Source: Sedimenticola sp.
GTDB taxonomy: Bacteria; Pseudomonadota; Gammaproteobacteria; Chromatiales; Chromatiaceae
Length of the DNA: 41,626 nt
Assembly: GCA_026196475.1 (NCBI GenBank)
Contig: JAPHTA010000144.1
Coordinates: 1-41,626, forward strand
Direction: 5' to 3'
The first letter of the stretch is position 1, and each line of letters begins with the position of its first letter. Below the pieces are notes generated by a model that was given only the letters and a program-made list of their open reading frames with translations, did not search any database and was not told the origin of the DNA. The position numbers and the translations under genes are program-made. Positions 22,123 to 33,001 of the stretch are shown here, one piece after another.

Positions 22123-23682
22123 ATGACAGCAATCAGTCGCGCCCTCATCAGCGTCTCCGACAAGACCGGCATCGTGGAGCTTGCCCAGTCCCTCAACCAG
22201 CGTGGAGTGGAGATTCTCTCCACCGGCGGCACCGCCAGGCTCCTGGCCGACAAAGGGATACCGGTCACAGAGGTCTCGGCCCACACCGGTTTTCCAGAGA
22301 TGATGGACGGCAGGGTCAAGACCCTGCATCCGAAGATCCATGGCGGCATACTGGGTCGTCGTGGCACTGACGACCAGGTGATGGCGGACAACGATATCGC
22401 CCCGATCGACATGATCGTGGTCAACCTTTACCCGTTCGAACAGACCGTGGCCAACCCCGATTGTGACCTGGCCACCGCGATCGAGAACATCGATATCGGC
22501 GGCCCAACCATGCTGCGGGCCGCAGCCAAGAATCACCGCGACGTAACCGTGGTGGTGGACGCGGCGGACTACCCCCGGGTGCTGCAGGAGATGGATGACA
22601 ACAATGGCGCGGTAAGCGACGCCACCCGCTTCGACCTGGCGGTAAAGACATTCGAACACACCGCCGGTTATGACGGCGCCATCGCCAACTATCTGGGAGC
22701 CAGACTGGAGAGTGAGCTGGCAGACTTTCCACGCACCATCAACCTCCAGTACCGCCAGGTGCAAACCATGCGCTACGGTGAAAACCCGCACCAGAAGGCG
22801 GCCTTCTTTGTCGAGCGCGAGCAGGCTGAGGCCTGCATCTCCACCGCCCGGCAGCTGCAGGGCAAGGAGCTCTCCTACAACAACATCGCGGATACCGATT
22901 CCGCCCTGGAGTGCGTCAAGCAGTTTGACGAGGGCCCGACCTGCGTCATCGTGAAGCACGCCAACCCCTGCGGCGTGGCACTCGGCAGCAACCTGACCGA
23001 GGCTTACGAACGCGCCTTCAGCACCGACCCGGAGTCCGCCTTCGGCGGCATCATCGCGGTCAACCGGGAGTTGGACGGCGACACCGCCAGGGCGATCGTG
23101 GAGCGGCAGTTTGTCGAGGTGATCATCGCCCCCAGCGTCTCCGATGAGGCAGTTGAGGTTGTGGCGGCAAAGAAGAACGTGCGTCTCCTGACCTGCGGCG
23201 CCTGGGACAAGGAGTCGATCCACCGCCTCGACCTGAAGCGGGTCAACGGCGGCCTGCTGGTGCAGGATGCGGATCTGCAGCTGAACAACGAACTCAAGGT
23301 GGTGACCCGGCGGACACCCAGCGAGCAGGAGATGCAGGACCTGCTGTTCACCTGGCGGGTGGCCAAGTTCGTCAAGTCCAACGCCATCGTCTACGGCCGC
23401 GACGGCATGACCATCGGAGTCGGCGCCGGCCAGATGAGCCGGGTCAACTCGGCACGCATCGCCGGCATCAAGGCGGAACACGCCGGCCTGGAGGTCCCGG
23501 GTTCGGTAATGGCCTCGGACGCCTTCTTCCCGTTCCGTGACGGACTGGACAATGCAGCGAAAGCCGGCATCCGGGCTGTCATCCAGCCGGGTGGCTCGAT
23601 GCGCGACGAGGAGGTGATCGCCGCTGCCGACGAGCACGACATCGCCATGGTGTTCACCGGCATGCGCCACTTCCGCCATTGA
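22123..23682 (+). CDS. purH: bifunctional AICAR transformylase/IMP cyclohydrolase
   Basis: [55 protein letters not shown]. Confidence 0.98.
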   Translation: MTAISRALISVSDKTGIVELAQSLNQRGVEILSTGGTARLLADKGIPVTEVSAHTGFPEMMDGRVKTLHPKIHGGILGRRGTDDQVMADNDIAPIDMIVVNLYPFEQTVANPDCDLATAIENIDIGGPTMLRAAAKNHRDVTVVVDAADYPRVLQEMDDNNGAVSDATRFDLAVKTFEHTAGYDGAIANYLGARLESELADFPRTINLQYRQVQTMRYGENPHQKAAFFVEREQAEACISTARQLQGKELSYNNIADTDSALECVKQFDEGPTCVIVKHANPCGVALGSNLTEAYERAFSTDPESAFGGIIAVNRELDGDTARAIVERQFVEVIIAPSVSDEAVEVVAAKKNVRLLTCGAWDKESIHRLDLKRVNGGLLVQDADLQLNNELKVVTRRTPSEQEMQDLLFTWRVAKFVKSNAIVYGRDGMTIGVGAGQMSRVNSARIAGIKAEHAGLEVPGSVMASDAFFPFRDGLDNAAKAGIRAVIQPGGSMRDEEVIAAADEHDIAMVFTGMRHFRH

Positions 23683-23735
23683 TCCTGCCGGGCGGGCCCT
23701 GTTGTAACGAGTGCCCGCCCGGCCGCCAATAACCA

Positions 23736-24512
23736 ATGAGCATCCATCCCACCGCCCTGGTCGACCCGTCCGCCTCGCTGCACCCCAGCGTCGAGGTCGG
23801 CCCCTACTCCATTATCGAGTCCGACGTGGTGATCGGCGCCGGCTGCGTTATCGAGAGTGGCGTGCGAATCTTTGCCGGAACCCGCATGGGATGCGACAAC
23901 CGGGTCTGCCACGGGGCGGTTCTGGGGGCCGAACCCCAGGACCTGGGGTTCAACCCGGAGAACAGTCGACCACTGCTGATCGGCGACCACAACCGGTTTC
24001 GCGAAGGGGTCAACATCAGCCGGGGGGTAAAGACCGAGGGCGGCACCCAGATCGGGGACCACAACTACTTCATGTGCGGCTTTCACGCTGGCCACGACTG
24101 CCGCCTCGGCAGTCACAACGTATTCGGACCCAACAGCACGGTGGCCGGGCACGTCGAGCTGGGCGAGCATATCTTCATATCCGGCCTGGTGGCGATACAC
24201 CAGTTCTGCTTCATCGGCGACCACGCCATGATCGCCGGCTGCGCCAAGGTGGTAAAGGATATCCCCCCCTACGTCACCTGCGACGGCAACCCGGCGCGGG
24301 TAGTGGGACTCAACTCGATCGGCCTGCGCCGGGCCGAGTTCCCGGGAGCAACCCGGGCCGCCATCAAGCGCGCTTACAAGATAATCTATCACCAGCAGCT
24401 CAACACCCGCCAGGCTCTGGAACAACTGGCCGAAACGCCGGCCGATGAAGAGACGAGGCGGATAATCGATTTTTTCCAGCAGAGCGAACGGGGAGTTACC
24501 ACCCATCGCTGA
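23736..24512 (+). CDS. lpxA: LpxA-like UDP-N-acetylglucosamine (or GlcNAc3N) acyltransferase
   Basis: Left-handed beta-helix hexapeptide repeats; catalytic FHAGHDC (E. coli H122/H125), AGHV (H144), [10 protein letters not shown] (H160); C-terminal GLRRAEF...IKRAYKIIY. Confidence 0.88.
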   Translation: MSIHPTALVDPSASLHPSVEVGPYSIIESDVVIGAGCVIESGVRIFAGTRMGCDNRVCHGAVLGAEPQDLGFNPENSRPLLIGDHNRFREGVNISRGVKTEGGTQIGDHNYFMCGFHAGHDCRLGSHNVFGPNSTVAGHVELGEHIFISGLVAIHQFCFIGDHAMIAGCAKVVKDIPPYVTCDGNPARVVGLNSIGLRRAEFPGATRAAIKRAYKIIYHQQLNTRQALEQLAETPADEETRRIIDFFQQSERGVTTHR

Positions 24513-24566
24513 TCCCGGCTCTGCGGCGAAGCGAGATTTTGAACCTGAACAAGCAAGGTTGAACAG

Positions 24567-25856
24567 ATGAACATCCTGATAATCGGCGGCGGTGGCCGCG
24601 AACACGCCCTGGCCTGGAAAGCGGCCCAGTCCCCCCTGGTGGAGAAGATCTACCTGGCCCCCGGCAACGCCGGCACCGCCCTGGAACCGAACATGGAGAA
24701 CGTGGCGATCGGCGTCGAGGAGATCCCGGCCCTGGTCGAATTCGCCCGGGAGCAGAACATCGGCCTCACCATCGTCGGTCCTGAAGCCCCCCTGGTGCTG
24801 GGCGTGGTGGACGCCTTCAAAGAGGCCGGCCTGAAATGCTTCGGTCCGAGCAGGGGTGCCGCGCAACTGGAAGGTTCAAAGGCCTTCACCAAGGACTTTC
24901 TGGCGCGCCACAAAATTCCCACCGCCGCCTACGGCAACTTCACCGATATCGATCAGGCGATGGAGTACCTGCACCACGTGGGGGTACCGATCGTGATCAA
25001 GGCCGACGGCCTGGCCGCCGGCAAGGGGGTGATACTGGCCCACGATATGGAGACCGCCGAGGCGACGGTGCGCGATATGCTGGCGGGCAACAGCTTCGGC
25101 GAAGCCGGGCACCGGGTGGTGATCGAGGAGTTCCTGAGCGGCGAGGAGGCAAGCTTCATCGTCATGGTCGACGGCGAACACATCCTGCCGATGGCCAGCT
25201 CCCAGGACCACAAGGCGCGGGACAATGGCGACCAGGGACCCAACACCGGCGGCATGGGCGCCTACTCACCGGCGCCGGTTGTCACCCCGGAGATGCACGA
25301 GCACATCATGCAGCAGGTGATCCGGCCGACGGTGCAGGGCATGGCCGACGAGGGTCTGCCCTACACCGGCTTTCTGTATGCCGGGGTGATGATCGACAGC
25401 GAGGGCGTGCCCAAGGTACTGGAATACAACTGCCGTTTCGGTGACCCGGAGACCCAGCCGATCATGCTGCGCATGCGCTCCGACCTGGTGGCCCACTGCC
25501 TGGCCGCACTCGAGGGCAACCTGGACCGGGAAAAGGCGGAGTGGGATCCCCGGGCCTCCCTCGGCGTGGTGCTGGCCGCAGGCGGCTATCCCGACAGCTA
25601 CCGCAAGGGCGACCCGATCAGCGGCCTACCGAAGGGTGAGCAGGAGGGGCGCAAGGTGTTTCATGCCGGAACTGCGTCCAGGAATGGCCAGGTGGTGACC
25701 GCCGGTGGCCGGGTCCTGTGCGCCACCGCCCTGGGCGAAAGCGTGGTCGAGGCGCAACGCAACGCCTACGCTTTGGCCCACAGAATCCAGTGGGACAACG
25801 TCTACTATCGCACTGACATCGGTTATCGGGCGGTGGCCCGGGAACAGGCCGGCTGA
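24567..25856 (+). CDS. purD: phosphoribosylamine--glycine ligase
   Basis: [64 protein letters not shown]. Confidence 0.98.
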   Translation: MNILIIGGGGREHALAWKAAQSPLVEKIYLAPGNAGTALEPNMENVAIGVEEIPALVEFAREQNIGLTIVGPEAPLVLGVVDAFKEAGLKCFGPSRGAAQLEGSKAFTKDFLARHKIPTAAYGNFTDIDQAMEYLHHVGVPIVIKADGLAAGKGVILAHDMETAEATVRDMLAGNSFGEAGHRVVIEEFLSGEEASFIVMVDGEHILPMASSQDHKARDNGDQGPNTGGMGAYSPAPVVTPEMHEHIMQQVIRPTVQGMADEGLPYTGFLYAGVMIDSEGVPKVLEYNCRFGDPETQPIMLRMRSDLVAHCLAALEGNLDREKAEWDPRASLGVVLAAGGYPDSYRKGDPISGLPKGEQEGRKVFHAGTASRNGQVVTAGGRVLCATALGESVVEAQRNAYALAHRIQWDNVYYRTDIGYRAVAREQAG

Positions 25857-25905
25857 TCGCGAGGCACCGGCCTATAGGCAGGATCCCGCCTTACCGTGCC
25901 CGTGG

Positions 25906-26889
25906 CTACAGGCGGGGCAGTACCCGGTCCCGGACCAACCGGCCCAGCCCCTCCAGCTCCGGGTAGCGCCCCGCAACCTCGACGATATAGCCCAGGGTCC
26001 GTGGAATATCCGCCAGGTAGGCCGACTTGTGGTCACGGTGCTTGAGGCGAGCGAAGATCCCGCTCGCCTTGAGGTGACGCTGCACCCCCATCAGGTCGAA
26101 CCAGCGCAGGAAGCGCTCCTCCTGCACGGACTGCAGCACCCCCGACTGCAGCGCCAGCTCAAAATAGCCCAGCGCCCAGTCGTGAACCCGCTGCAGCGGC
26201 CACTCGACGTAGCAGTCCTTGAGCAGAGAGACCAGGTCGTAGGTGACCGGCCCCAGCACCGCGTCCTGGAAATCGATAATGCCTGGTGAGGGTGAGTCGG
26301 TGACCAGCAGGTTGCGGCTGTGATAATCCCGGTGCACGCATACCCGGGGCTGCTCCAGGGCACACTCCACCAGCAGGCCCATGACCTGCGACAGTATCCG
26401 TGATTCCGCGTCATCCAGGCTCAACCCGAGGTGCCGGGCCAGCAACCACTCCGGGAACAGCGCCATCTCCTGGCGCAGCAGGGCTTCGTCATATGGCGGC
26501 AACCCCTCCCGCGGACCGACCGACTGCAGAATCACCAGCGCTGCCAGGGCGTCGCCGTACAGGCGGTCGGCGGTAGCCGGACTCAGCACGTCCAGGTAGT
26601 GGGTGCTGCCGAGATCCTCCAGCAGGAGGAAACCCCGGGCCGGATCGGCCGCATATACCCGCGGCACGTGCAGGCCAAGCACGGAGAACCGCTGCGCCAG
26701 GTCGAGAAAGGGTCCGCAATCCTCGCGCCCGGGTGGAGCATCCATGGCGATACGGCTCTCGCCACCAGGCAGGGTCACGCGGAAATAGCGCCGGAAACTG
26801 GCGTCATCCGAGGCCGGCTCGATTGAGAAGCCGCCCCCCCCGATAAGCCCTTTCAGCCATTCCTGCAGTACCTGCTCCCGTTCCGCCAT
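25906..26889 (-). CDS. amgK: AmgK-like cell-wall sugar (MurNAc/GlcNAc) kinase, APH family
   Basis: APH fold motifs VCVHRDYHSRNLLV and GIIDFQDAVLGPVTYDLVSLLKDCYVEWP; divergent from lptD; internal Met at 26889 preferred. Confidence 0.85.
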   Translation of the reverse strand: MAEREQVLQEWLKGLIGGGGFSIEPASDDASFRRYFRVTLPGGESRIAMDAPPGREDCGPFLDLAQRFSVLGLHVPRVYAADPARGFLLLEDLGSTHYLDVLSPATADRLYGDALAALVILQSVGPREGLPPYDEALLRQEMALFPEWLLARHLGLSLDDAESRILSQVMGLLVECALEQPRVCVHRDYHSRNLLVTDSPSPGIIDFQDAVLGPVTYDLVSLLKDCYVEWPLQRVHDWALGYFELALQSGVLQSVQEERFLRWFDLMGVQRHLKASGIFARLKHRDHKSAYLADIPRTLGYIVEVAGRYPELEGLGRLVRDRVLPRL

Positions 26890-27233
26890 ACCTCTCTCCG
26901 GATTGGTGGCCGCGCCACTCTGGCAAGCGCCCTGAAGCACAGGAAACGCCCTCTCAAAAGTGCGACGGCCATTGAAGAAATGCCGATTCTATGCGATTTT
27001 ATGCGGTTCGTGCCACGGCTTCTCCGGTAAGCCTGTCAAGTAACGGCCGATCCCGCGACGGGGAGCGAAAAGGGGTCCCACCGGGACCACCCGTCCCAGG
27101 GACTGAACGCCGTGCAGACAGGTGTCCCGTAAACGAGCTTCCGGGGCAGGCCGCCACAGGGGAGCGGCACAGGGTGGGCCCGGCCGGTGCGGTCTCACCA
27201 ACCCGACAAACCAGAATAATTCAGAGATATGTC

Positions 27234-30200
27234 GTGCCTGGAATAAGAAGGATTCTACCGCTTGCCATCAGTGGACTGCTGCTGATTCCGAACGTCCACG
27301 CCGCTGCCAAGTGGGATTGCCGGGCCACTGTCAGCGGCGAATGGGAATGCCTGAAAGACGGCATTCCGGTCGCCGCTGAAAGCGGGCCGGGCGGCACGAT
27401 CACTCCCGAACGACAGGCGGACGAACCCGCCGAAGAGCAGCCGACCAGCCGCGAAGAGTCCATGGCCCTGCCTGGCCCGACCCCGCTGGTTGCCGCCGAC
27501 CCCACTGCCGAAGCGGATAGCCAGGCAGATGCGGACGTTCCCTCGCCACCCCCGGGCGGGACCGGCAACAGCGATACACCAACTGCTGACACCACGGCCC
27601 AGCCGGCCACCGAAGCGTCCCTGACGGCACAGGAGACCGGCGAAGCCGCCACCGGAACGGAGACAGAAGCGCCGACCGAAACGCTGACGCCAGCCGCGTC
27701 GACAGATCGTGCCGGGCCCGGGAAGCGCGACACTTCAGACAACAGCGCATCCGTCAAAGCCGCCCGGGAAGCCCCAGCTCAACCCACCGCCGATGCAGGG
27801 GCAATCGAAAACGCGAAGCGAAGGGCTGAGCCGGAGATGACAGCCCCAACGCAGGCAACAATGCCCGAGTCGTCGACACTCCGGGCAGAGAACAAGAGTA
27901 GCGATACCACCGATGGCGGCGCGGCCGCCTCAACCACTCCGGCCGTCTCCAGCCAACCCGCCGCCGATGCCCCGTCAGCGGCCGTGGAAACCGGCAACCG
28001 GTCCGCCAAGGCGGCGAGCGAAACAGTGCCGCCTGCCATCGCAGCGCCGGCCAGCCCGGTCCTGCCTGAAGCCACTGCGGCCGATCCACGTCTCGACCGC
28101 GGCCTGAACTGGAACCAGTGCAGCGGCGGGCGCCTGCCGCTGATCGCACGGCCGGCACCGGCTGACGACGACAGCACTCGCATCGAGGCCGATGCCGCCG
28201 ACCTCTACCGCAACGAGAACCGGGCCGAGTTTGCCGGTAACGTCCGGATCGAGCACGCCAACGAACGCCTCGAGGCCGACCGCGTCGACTACGACCGGAA
28301 CAGCAATACCCTGGACGCCGAGGGCAGGGTCTACCTGGAGCAGCCGGGGCTGCGGATCAGCGGCGACCGGCTCCACTACCAGTTGGACCAGCGGTCGGGC
28401 AACACGCAGCAGGCCGAGTTCCGGCTCACCGACGCCGCGGCACGGGGCACCGCCGCCAGCGCCGAAATGCTCAACGCGGAGCAGTCCCGTTACAGCCAGG
28501 TCACCTACACCACCTGCCCGCCCGGCAACAGCGACTGGCTGATCAACGCCGGAGAGCTGGAGATCGACCAGGAGACCGGGGTCGGCGTCGCCCGCGACGC
28601 CAGCGTCAGCTTCAAGGGGGTACCGTTCATCTACCTCCCCTATGCCACCTTCCCGATCGATGACCGCCGGAAATCGGGCTTCCTGCCACCCTCGATCGGC
28701 ACCTCCGAGAATACCGGTGCCGACATCTCGATCCCCTACTACCTCAACATCGCCCCGGCCATGGACGCCACCCTGACCCCGCGCATCATGAGCAAGCGGG
28801 GGCTGATGCTGGGCGGCGAGTTCCGCTACCTGACCGAGAAGAGCAAGGGGGTCGTCCAGGCCGAACTGCTGCCCAATGACAGCGAGCGGGCCACGGGTCA
28901 AAGCAGCAGCCGGGGCGCGCTCAATATCAAGACCGACGGCAGGCCGGGAGACCGCTGGTACTACGACGTCGATCTAAACTATGTTTCGGACGATGACTAC
29001 CTGGACGATCTGGGCAACAGCCTGGCCGCCACCAGCGCCAGGCACCAGGAGCGGCGGGGCGACATCCGCTACCAGGGGGATGGATGGAGCCTGCTTGGCC
29101 GCGCCCAGCACTTCCAGACCATTGACCGCTCAATCGCCATCACAGACCGTCCCTACTACCGGCTGCCGCAGCTGCTGCTGAACCTGGAGAAGCCGGACCA
29201 GGCCATGGGACTGACCTACCACCTGCAGTCCGAGTACGTGCAGTTCGATCACAGCTCGGAGAGCAAGGTGAAGGGACGTCGCCTGGACCTGCAGCCCGGG
29301 ATCAGCCTGCCACTGCGACAGCCATGGGGTTTCATCACGCCCAAGCTGAGCCTGCGCCATACTCGCTACGACCTGGAGAACCAGACACCCGGACTGGACA
29401 GCAGCCCGAGCCGCACCCTGCCGACCCTGAGCCTGGACGGCGGGCTCTACTTCGACCGCCCGGCGAACTGGTTCGGTAACGCCATCACCCAGACCCTGGA
29501 GCCGCGCCTGTTCTACCTCTACACCCCATACGAGGACCAGAACGCGATCCCCGACCTGGACACCAGCGAGCTCGGCTTCAGCTTTGCCAACCTGTTCCGC
29601 GAAAACCGATTCAGCGGTGGCGACAAGGTCGGCGACGCCAACCAGCTGACCACCGCCCTCACCACCCGCAGCCTGGACCGCGCGAGCGGCGAGGAACTCT
29701 TGCGCGCCAGTATCGGTCAGATCTTCTATTTCAGGGACCGGGACGTACAGCTGCAGTCCACGGGAGCGGCCGTTAACGACGACAGTTCGGCCATCGTCGC
29801 CGAAGCATCAGCCCGGCTGAGCCGGAGCTGGCGACTGCAGGGCGGACTTCAATGGAATCCCCACGAACTGGGCGGCAGGACCGAGCGGAGCGCCCTCGGT
29901 TTGCACTACGACGACCGCAAGGGGCGTATCCTGAACCTGACCTACCGCTACACCGAGAGCTCGATCGAGCAGACCGACCTTTCGGCGCGCTGGCCGGTCA
30001 GTTCCCGGGTACACCTGGTGGGACGCTGGAACTACTCACTGCTGCATGAGAAATCCATGGAGCGCTTTGCCGGCATCGAGTACGACAGCTGCTGCTGGAT
30101 CACCCGTTTCGTGGTCAGGGACTACCGCTCTGATGCCAACAGCGAGGGCAACCTGGCGCTGTTCCTGCAGCTGGAGCTGAAGGGACTGACCAGCCTGGGC

Positions 30201-30257
30201 GACAAGATTGACCAGCTCCTTGAGCGCGGCATCCTCGGCTATCGCAGCGACGACTGA
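27234..30257 (+). CDS. lptD: LPS-assembly protein LptD with long disordered N-terminal insert
   Basis: Signal peptide after GTG 27234 (VPGIRRILPLAISGLLLIPNVHAAAKWDC); OstA domain; TYTTCPPGNSDW and YDSCCWITRF match conserved LptD cysteines; followed by surA. Confidence 0.93.
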   Translation: MPGIRRILPLAISGLLLIPNVHAAAKWDCRATVSGEWECLKDGIPVAAESGPGGTITPERQADEPAEEQPTSREESMALPGPTPLVAADPTAEADSQADADVPSPPPGGTGNSDTPTADTTAQPATEASLTAQETGEAATGTETEAPTETLTPAASTDRAGPGKRDTSDNSASVKAAREAPAQPTADAGAIENAKRRAEPEMTAPTQATMPESSTLRAENKSSDTTDGGAAASTTPAVSSQPAADAPSAAVETGNRSAKAASETVPPAIAAPASPVLPEATAADPRLDRGLNWNQCSGGRLPLIARPAPADDDSTRIEADAADLYRNENRAEFAGNVRIEHANERLEADRVDYDRNSNTLDAEGRVYLEQPGLRISGDRLHYQLDQRSGNTQQAEFRLTDAAARGTAASAEMLNAEQSRYSQVTYTTCPPGNSDWLINAGELEIDQETGVGVARDASVSFKGVPFIYLPYATFPIDDRRKSGFLPPSIGTSENTGADISIPYYLNIAPAMDATLTPRIMSKRGLMLGGEFRYLTEKSKGVVQAELLPNDSERATGQSSSRGALNIKTDGRPGDRWYYDVDLNYVSDDDYLDDLGNSLAATSARHQERRGDIRYQGDGWSLLGRAQHFQTIDRSIAITDRPYYRLPQLLLNLEKPDQAMGLTYHLQSEYVQFDHSSESKVKGRRLDLQPGISLPLRQPWGFITPKLSLRHTRYDLENQTPGLDSSPSRTLPTLSLDGGLYFDRPANWFGNAITQTLEPRLFYLYTPYEDQNAIPDLDTSELGFSFANLFRENRFSGGDKVGDANQLTTALTTRSLDRASGEELLRASIGQIFYFRDRDVQLQSTGAAVNDDSSAIVAEASARLSRSWRLQGGLQWNPHELGGRTERSALGLHYDDRKGRILNLTYRYTESSIEQTDLSARWPVSSRVHLVGRWNYSLLHEKSMERFAGIEYDSCCWITRFVVRDYRSDANSEGNLALFLQLELKGLTSLGDKIDQLLERGILGYRSDD

Positions 30258-30316
30258 TTCGCGGTGCCTGTGAACACCATGCAGCCATCAACTGACAGAG
30301 ACCAATCCAGAACTCC

Positions 30317-31633
30317 ATGACCATCCGACTTCTACTGGCCAAAGCTTTCACTACCCTGCTTGCCGGCCTCATCCTTGTGCAAGGCCCCGCACTCGCCCAG
30401 TCCACAGCGGTAGAGCCGGTGGACGAGATCATCGCAGTGGTGGATGAGGATATTATTGTGCGCAGCGAACTGGAGAGCGCGATAATCAAGATCGTGACCC
30501 AGCTGCGCCAGCAGGGCCAACAGCTGCCACCGCGCACGATTCTCGAAAAACAGGTACTCGGCCGGCTGATCCTGAGAAAACTGCAGATGGCCGCGGCGGC
30601 ACGGGCCGGTATCACCGTGGGCGAGGAGATCGTCGCCCAGGCGATCAACAATATCGCCCAGAACAACAACCTGAGCCTGTCCGAATTCCGCCAGACCCTG
30701 GAGCAGAGCGGCATCAGCTTCAAGCATTTCCGCGAGGACATACGGGAAGAGATCACCATGCAGCGCCTGCAGGACCAGGAGGTGCGCCGACGTATCCGGG
30801 TCACCGACCAGGAAGTGGACACCTACCTGGCACGCCAGGCCGGGGAGCTGGGCAAACGCTCCGCCTACCATCTGCAACACATTCTGATCGCCACCCCCGA
30901 AGCCGCCTCACCGGAGCAGGCGGAAGAGGCCCGGCAGCGGGCGGAATCGATTGTTCGCTCCCTGCGTGAAGGAGCCGACTTCGCCAGCACCGCAATTGCC
31001 GAGTCTGACGGTCGCCAGGCGCTGGAGGGTGGCGACCTGGGCTGGCGACCCGCCGACCAGCTACCGACCCTGTTTGCCGACCTGGTGATCAGCATGGAAC
31101 GGGGCCAGATCAGTGACCCGATTCGCACTGCCAGCGGCTTCCACATCATCAGGCTCGACGACTTCAAGGGGGGTGAGCGCCAGATCATCACCCAGAGCCA
31201 CGTGCGCCATATCCTGATCAGCACCAACGAGGTCACCTCCAACCAGGATGCCCGGACCCGGCTGGAGCAGCTTCGCCAGCGCATCGAGGGAGGCGACGAC
31301 TTTGCCGCACTGGCCCGCTCCCACTCCGACGACAAGTCATCGGCCATCAAAGGCGGAGACCTGGGCTGGATCACACCCGGTGCCCTGCTGCCGCGCTTCG
31401 AGGAGGAGATCGACAAGCTGGCTCCCGGCGAGCTGACCCAACCGTTCCGCACCGAGTTCGGCTGGCACCTCGCCCAGCTGCTGGAACGGCGGGACCATGA
31501 CAGCACCGACGAGGTACGCCGGGCCGAGGCCCGCAAGGCGATCAGCGACCGCAAGGTAGCCGAAGAGAGCGAGCTCTACCTGCGCCGCCTGCGGGACGAG
31601 GCATATATCGATATCCGCCTCTCCGACTCCTGA
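30317..31633 (+). CDS. surA: periplasmic chaperone/peptidyl-prolyl isomerase SurA
   Basis: Two parvulin domains ([38 protein letters not shown]), SurA_N domain; lptD-surA-pdxA order. Confidence 0.96.
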   Translation: MTIRLLLAKAFTTLLAGLILVQGPALAQSTAVEPVDEIIAVVDEDIIVRSELESAIIKIVTQLRQQGQQLPPRTILEKQVLGRLILRKLQMAAAARAGITVGEEIVAQAINNIAQNNNLSLSEFRQTLEQSGISFKHFREDIREEITMQRLQDQEVRRRIRVTDQEVDTYLARQAGELGKRSAYHLQHILIATPEAASPEQAEEARQRAESIVRSLREGADFASTAIAESDGRQALEGGDLGWRPADQLPTLFADLVISMERGQISDPIRTASGFHIIRLDDFKGGERQIITQSHVRHILISTNEVTSNQDARTRLEQLRQRIEGGDDFAALARSHSDDKSSAIKGGDLGWITPGALLPRFEEEIDKLAPGELTQPFRTEFGWHLAQLLERRDHDSTDEVRRAEARKAISDRKVAEESELYLRRLRDEAYIDIRLSDS

Positions 31634-31646
31634 GGCCACCCGATCG

Positions 31647-32630
31647 ATGGACATCATGCCGGCACCACTGGCACTGACCCCCGGCGAACCGGCTGGAGTC
31701 GGGCCCGACCTGTGCATCGAACTGGCCCTGTCTGACCGTGACTACCCGGTTGTCGCCGTCGCCTCTCCCGACCTGCTGGAACAGCGGGCCGCCCTGCTCG
31801 GGCAACGCATCGAGCTCCTTGTCTACAACGGCGAAAACCCCGTAACCACCCGCGCCGGCAGCCTGAGCGTACTCCCGGTGGAGATGGCAGCGACGGCCGA
31901 ACCCGGCAGGCTGGATCCGCGAAACGCCCACTACGTCCTGGAGTGCCTGAGCCGCGCGACAGAAGGGTGCCTCTCGAAGCAGTTCGGTGCACTGGTCACC
32001 GGCCCCATTCACAAGGGAATTATCAACGACGCCGGGATCGGATTCTCCGGCCACACCGAGTTTCTTGCCACAATCACCGGTGGCTACCCGGTCATGATGC
32101 TGGCCTGTCCCGGGCTTCGGGTAGCGCTGGCCACCACCCACCTGCCATTGCGGGAAGTCAGTGACGCCATTACCCGGGAGACGCTGGAACGGGTGCTTCG
32201 CATCCTGCAGCAGGACCTGCGCGACCGCTTCGCCATCGCCAGACCAAGAATCCTGGTCTGCGGACTCAATCCCCATGCCGGCGAAGGGGGTCACCTCGGC
32301 CGGGAAGAGATCGAGGTAATCACTCCGGTTCTGCAGCGCCTGAGGCAGGAGGGGATGCACCTGGAGGGGCCACTGCCGGCCGACACCCTGTTCACGCCGC
32401 CCCATCTCGAACGGGCTGATGCGGTCCTGGCCATGTATCACGACCAGGGCCTGCCGGTGCTCAAGCACCTGGGCTTTGGCAAAGCGGTGAACATCACCCT
32501 GGGCCTGCCGATCATTCGCACCTCGGTCGATCACGGCACCGCCCTGGATCTGGCCGGTAGTGGGCGCGCCAGCAGCGGGAGCCTGCATGCCGCGTTGGAA
32601 TGTGCCCGCCAGCTGGCCGGCAACGGGTAA
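31647..32630 (+). CDS. pdxA: 4-hydroxythreonine-4-phosphate dehydrogenase
   Basis: [66 protein letters not shown]. Confidence 0.97.
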   Translation: MDIMPAPLALTPGEPAGVGPDLCIELALSDRDYPVVAVASPDLLEQRAALLGQRIELLVYNGENPVTTRAGSLSVLPVEMAATAEPGRLDPRNAHYVLECLSRATEGCLSKQFGALVTGPIHKGIINDAGIGFSGHTEFLATITGGYPVMMLACPGLRVALATTHLPLREVSDAITRETLERVLRILQQDLRDRFAIARPRILVCGLNPHAGEGGHLGREEIEVITPVLQRLRQEGMHLEGPLPADTLFTPPHLERADAVLAMYHDQGLPVLKHLGFGKAVNITLGLPIIRTSVDHGTALDLAGSGRASSGSLHAALECARQLAGNG

Positions 32631-32669
32631 TCGTCCGCGCCTATGCCTACTCCGGACCACCGGATCCGC

Positions 32670-32759
32670 GTGGGCACAAAAAACGTGCCCACCCCACCTG
32701 GCCTGGACCCAGGGGTTTCGCAGGTTGGGGTGAATGAAACGAACCCCAACGGACCAGGT
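32670..32759. repeat. REP/MITE-like cluster of perfect hairpins
   Basis: GTGGGCAC-AAAAAAC-GTGCCCAC (32670-32692), GTTGGGGT-GAATGAAACGA-ACCCCAAC (32724-32750), outer ACCTGG...CCAGGT (32696-32701/32754-32759). Confidence 0.6.
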
Positions 32760-32881
32760 AGAGAGGCAAAACCAGATGCCTCATTATTCCAGTCCCACCC
32801 CAGCCTGTGGACTGTTCTACTTACCCGTATTCAAGGCACGGCTGGACAGACTCCGGCCAAGGCCGGCACCCGCAATGAGAT

Positions 32882-32906
32882 AAAAAAAAGCCCGGACGAA
32901 CCGGGC
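32882..32906 (-). terminator. intrinsic terminator for the leftward DsrC-like gene
   Basis: On the minus strand GCCCGG-TTCGT-CCGGGC followed by TTTTTTTT. Confidence 0.8.
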
Positions 32907-33001
32907 AAAGGGAGGTATAACTCGGTAAAGGGCAGTGCCCTGAAACTGTCTCTGCCTTGCGGCAGTCGGCTCACGCTGCTGGGCGGAACCGGATTATTCA
33001 A

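Noticed and set aside
22096-23736. 546-aa minus-strand ORF opposite purH
   Set aside because: Antisense shadow; purH on the plus strand is unambiguous and the minus translation looks like codon-bias artefact.
23391-24866. 491-aa minus-strand ORF spanning purH/lpxA/purD
   Set aside because: Covers three clear plus-strand genes; no recognisable motif.
26991-27233. N-terminal extension of the LptD ORF
   Set aside because: An Arg/Gly/Pro-rich extension precedes a good signal peptide; the GTG at 27234 is the more likely start.
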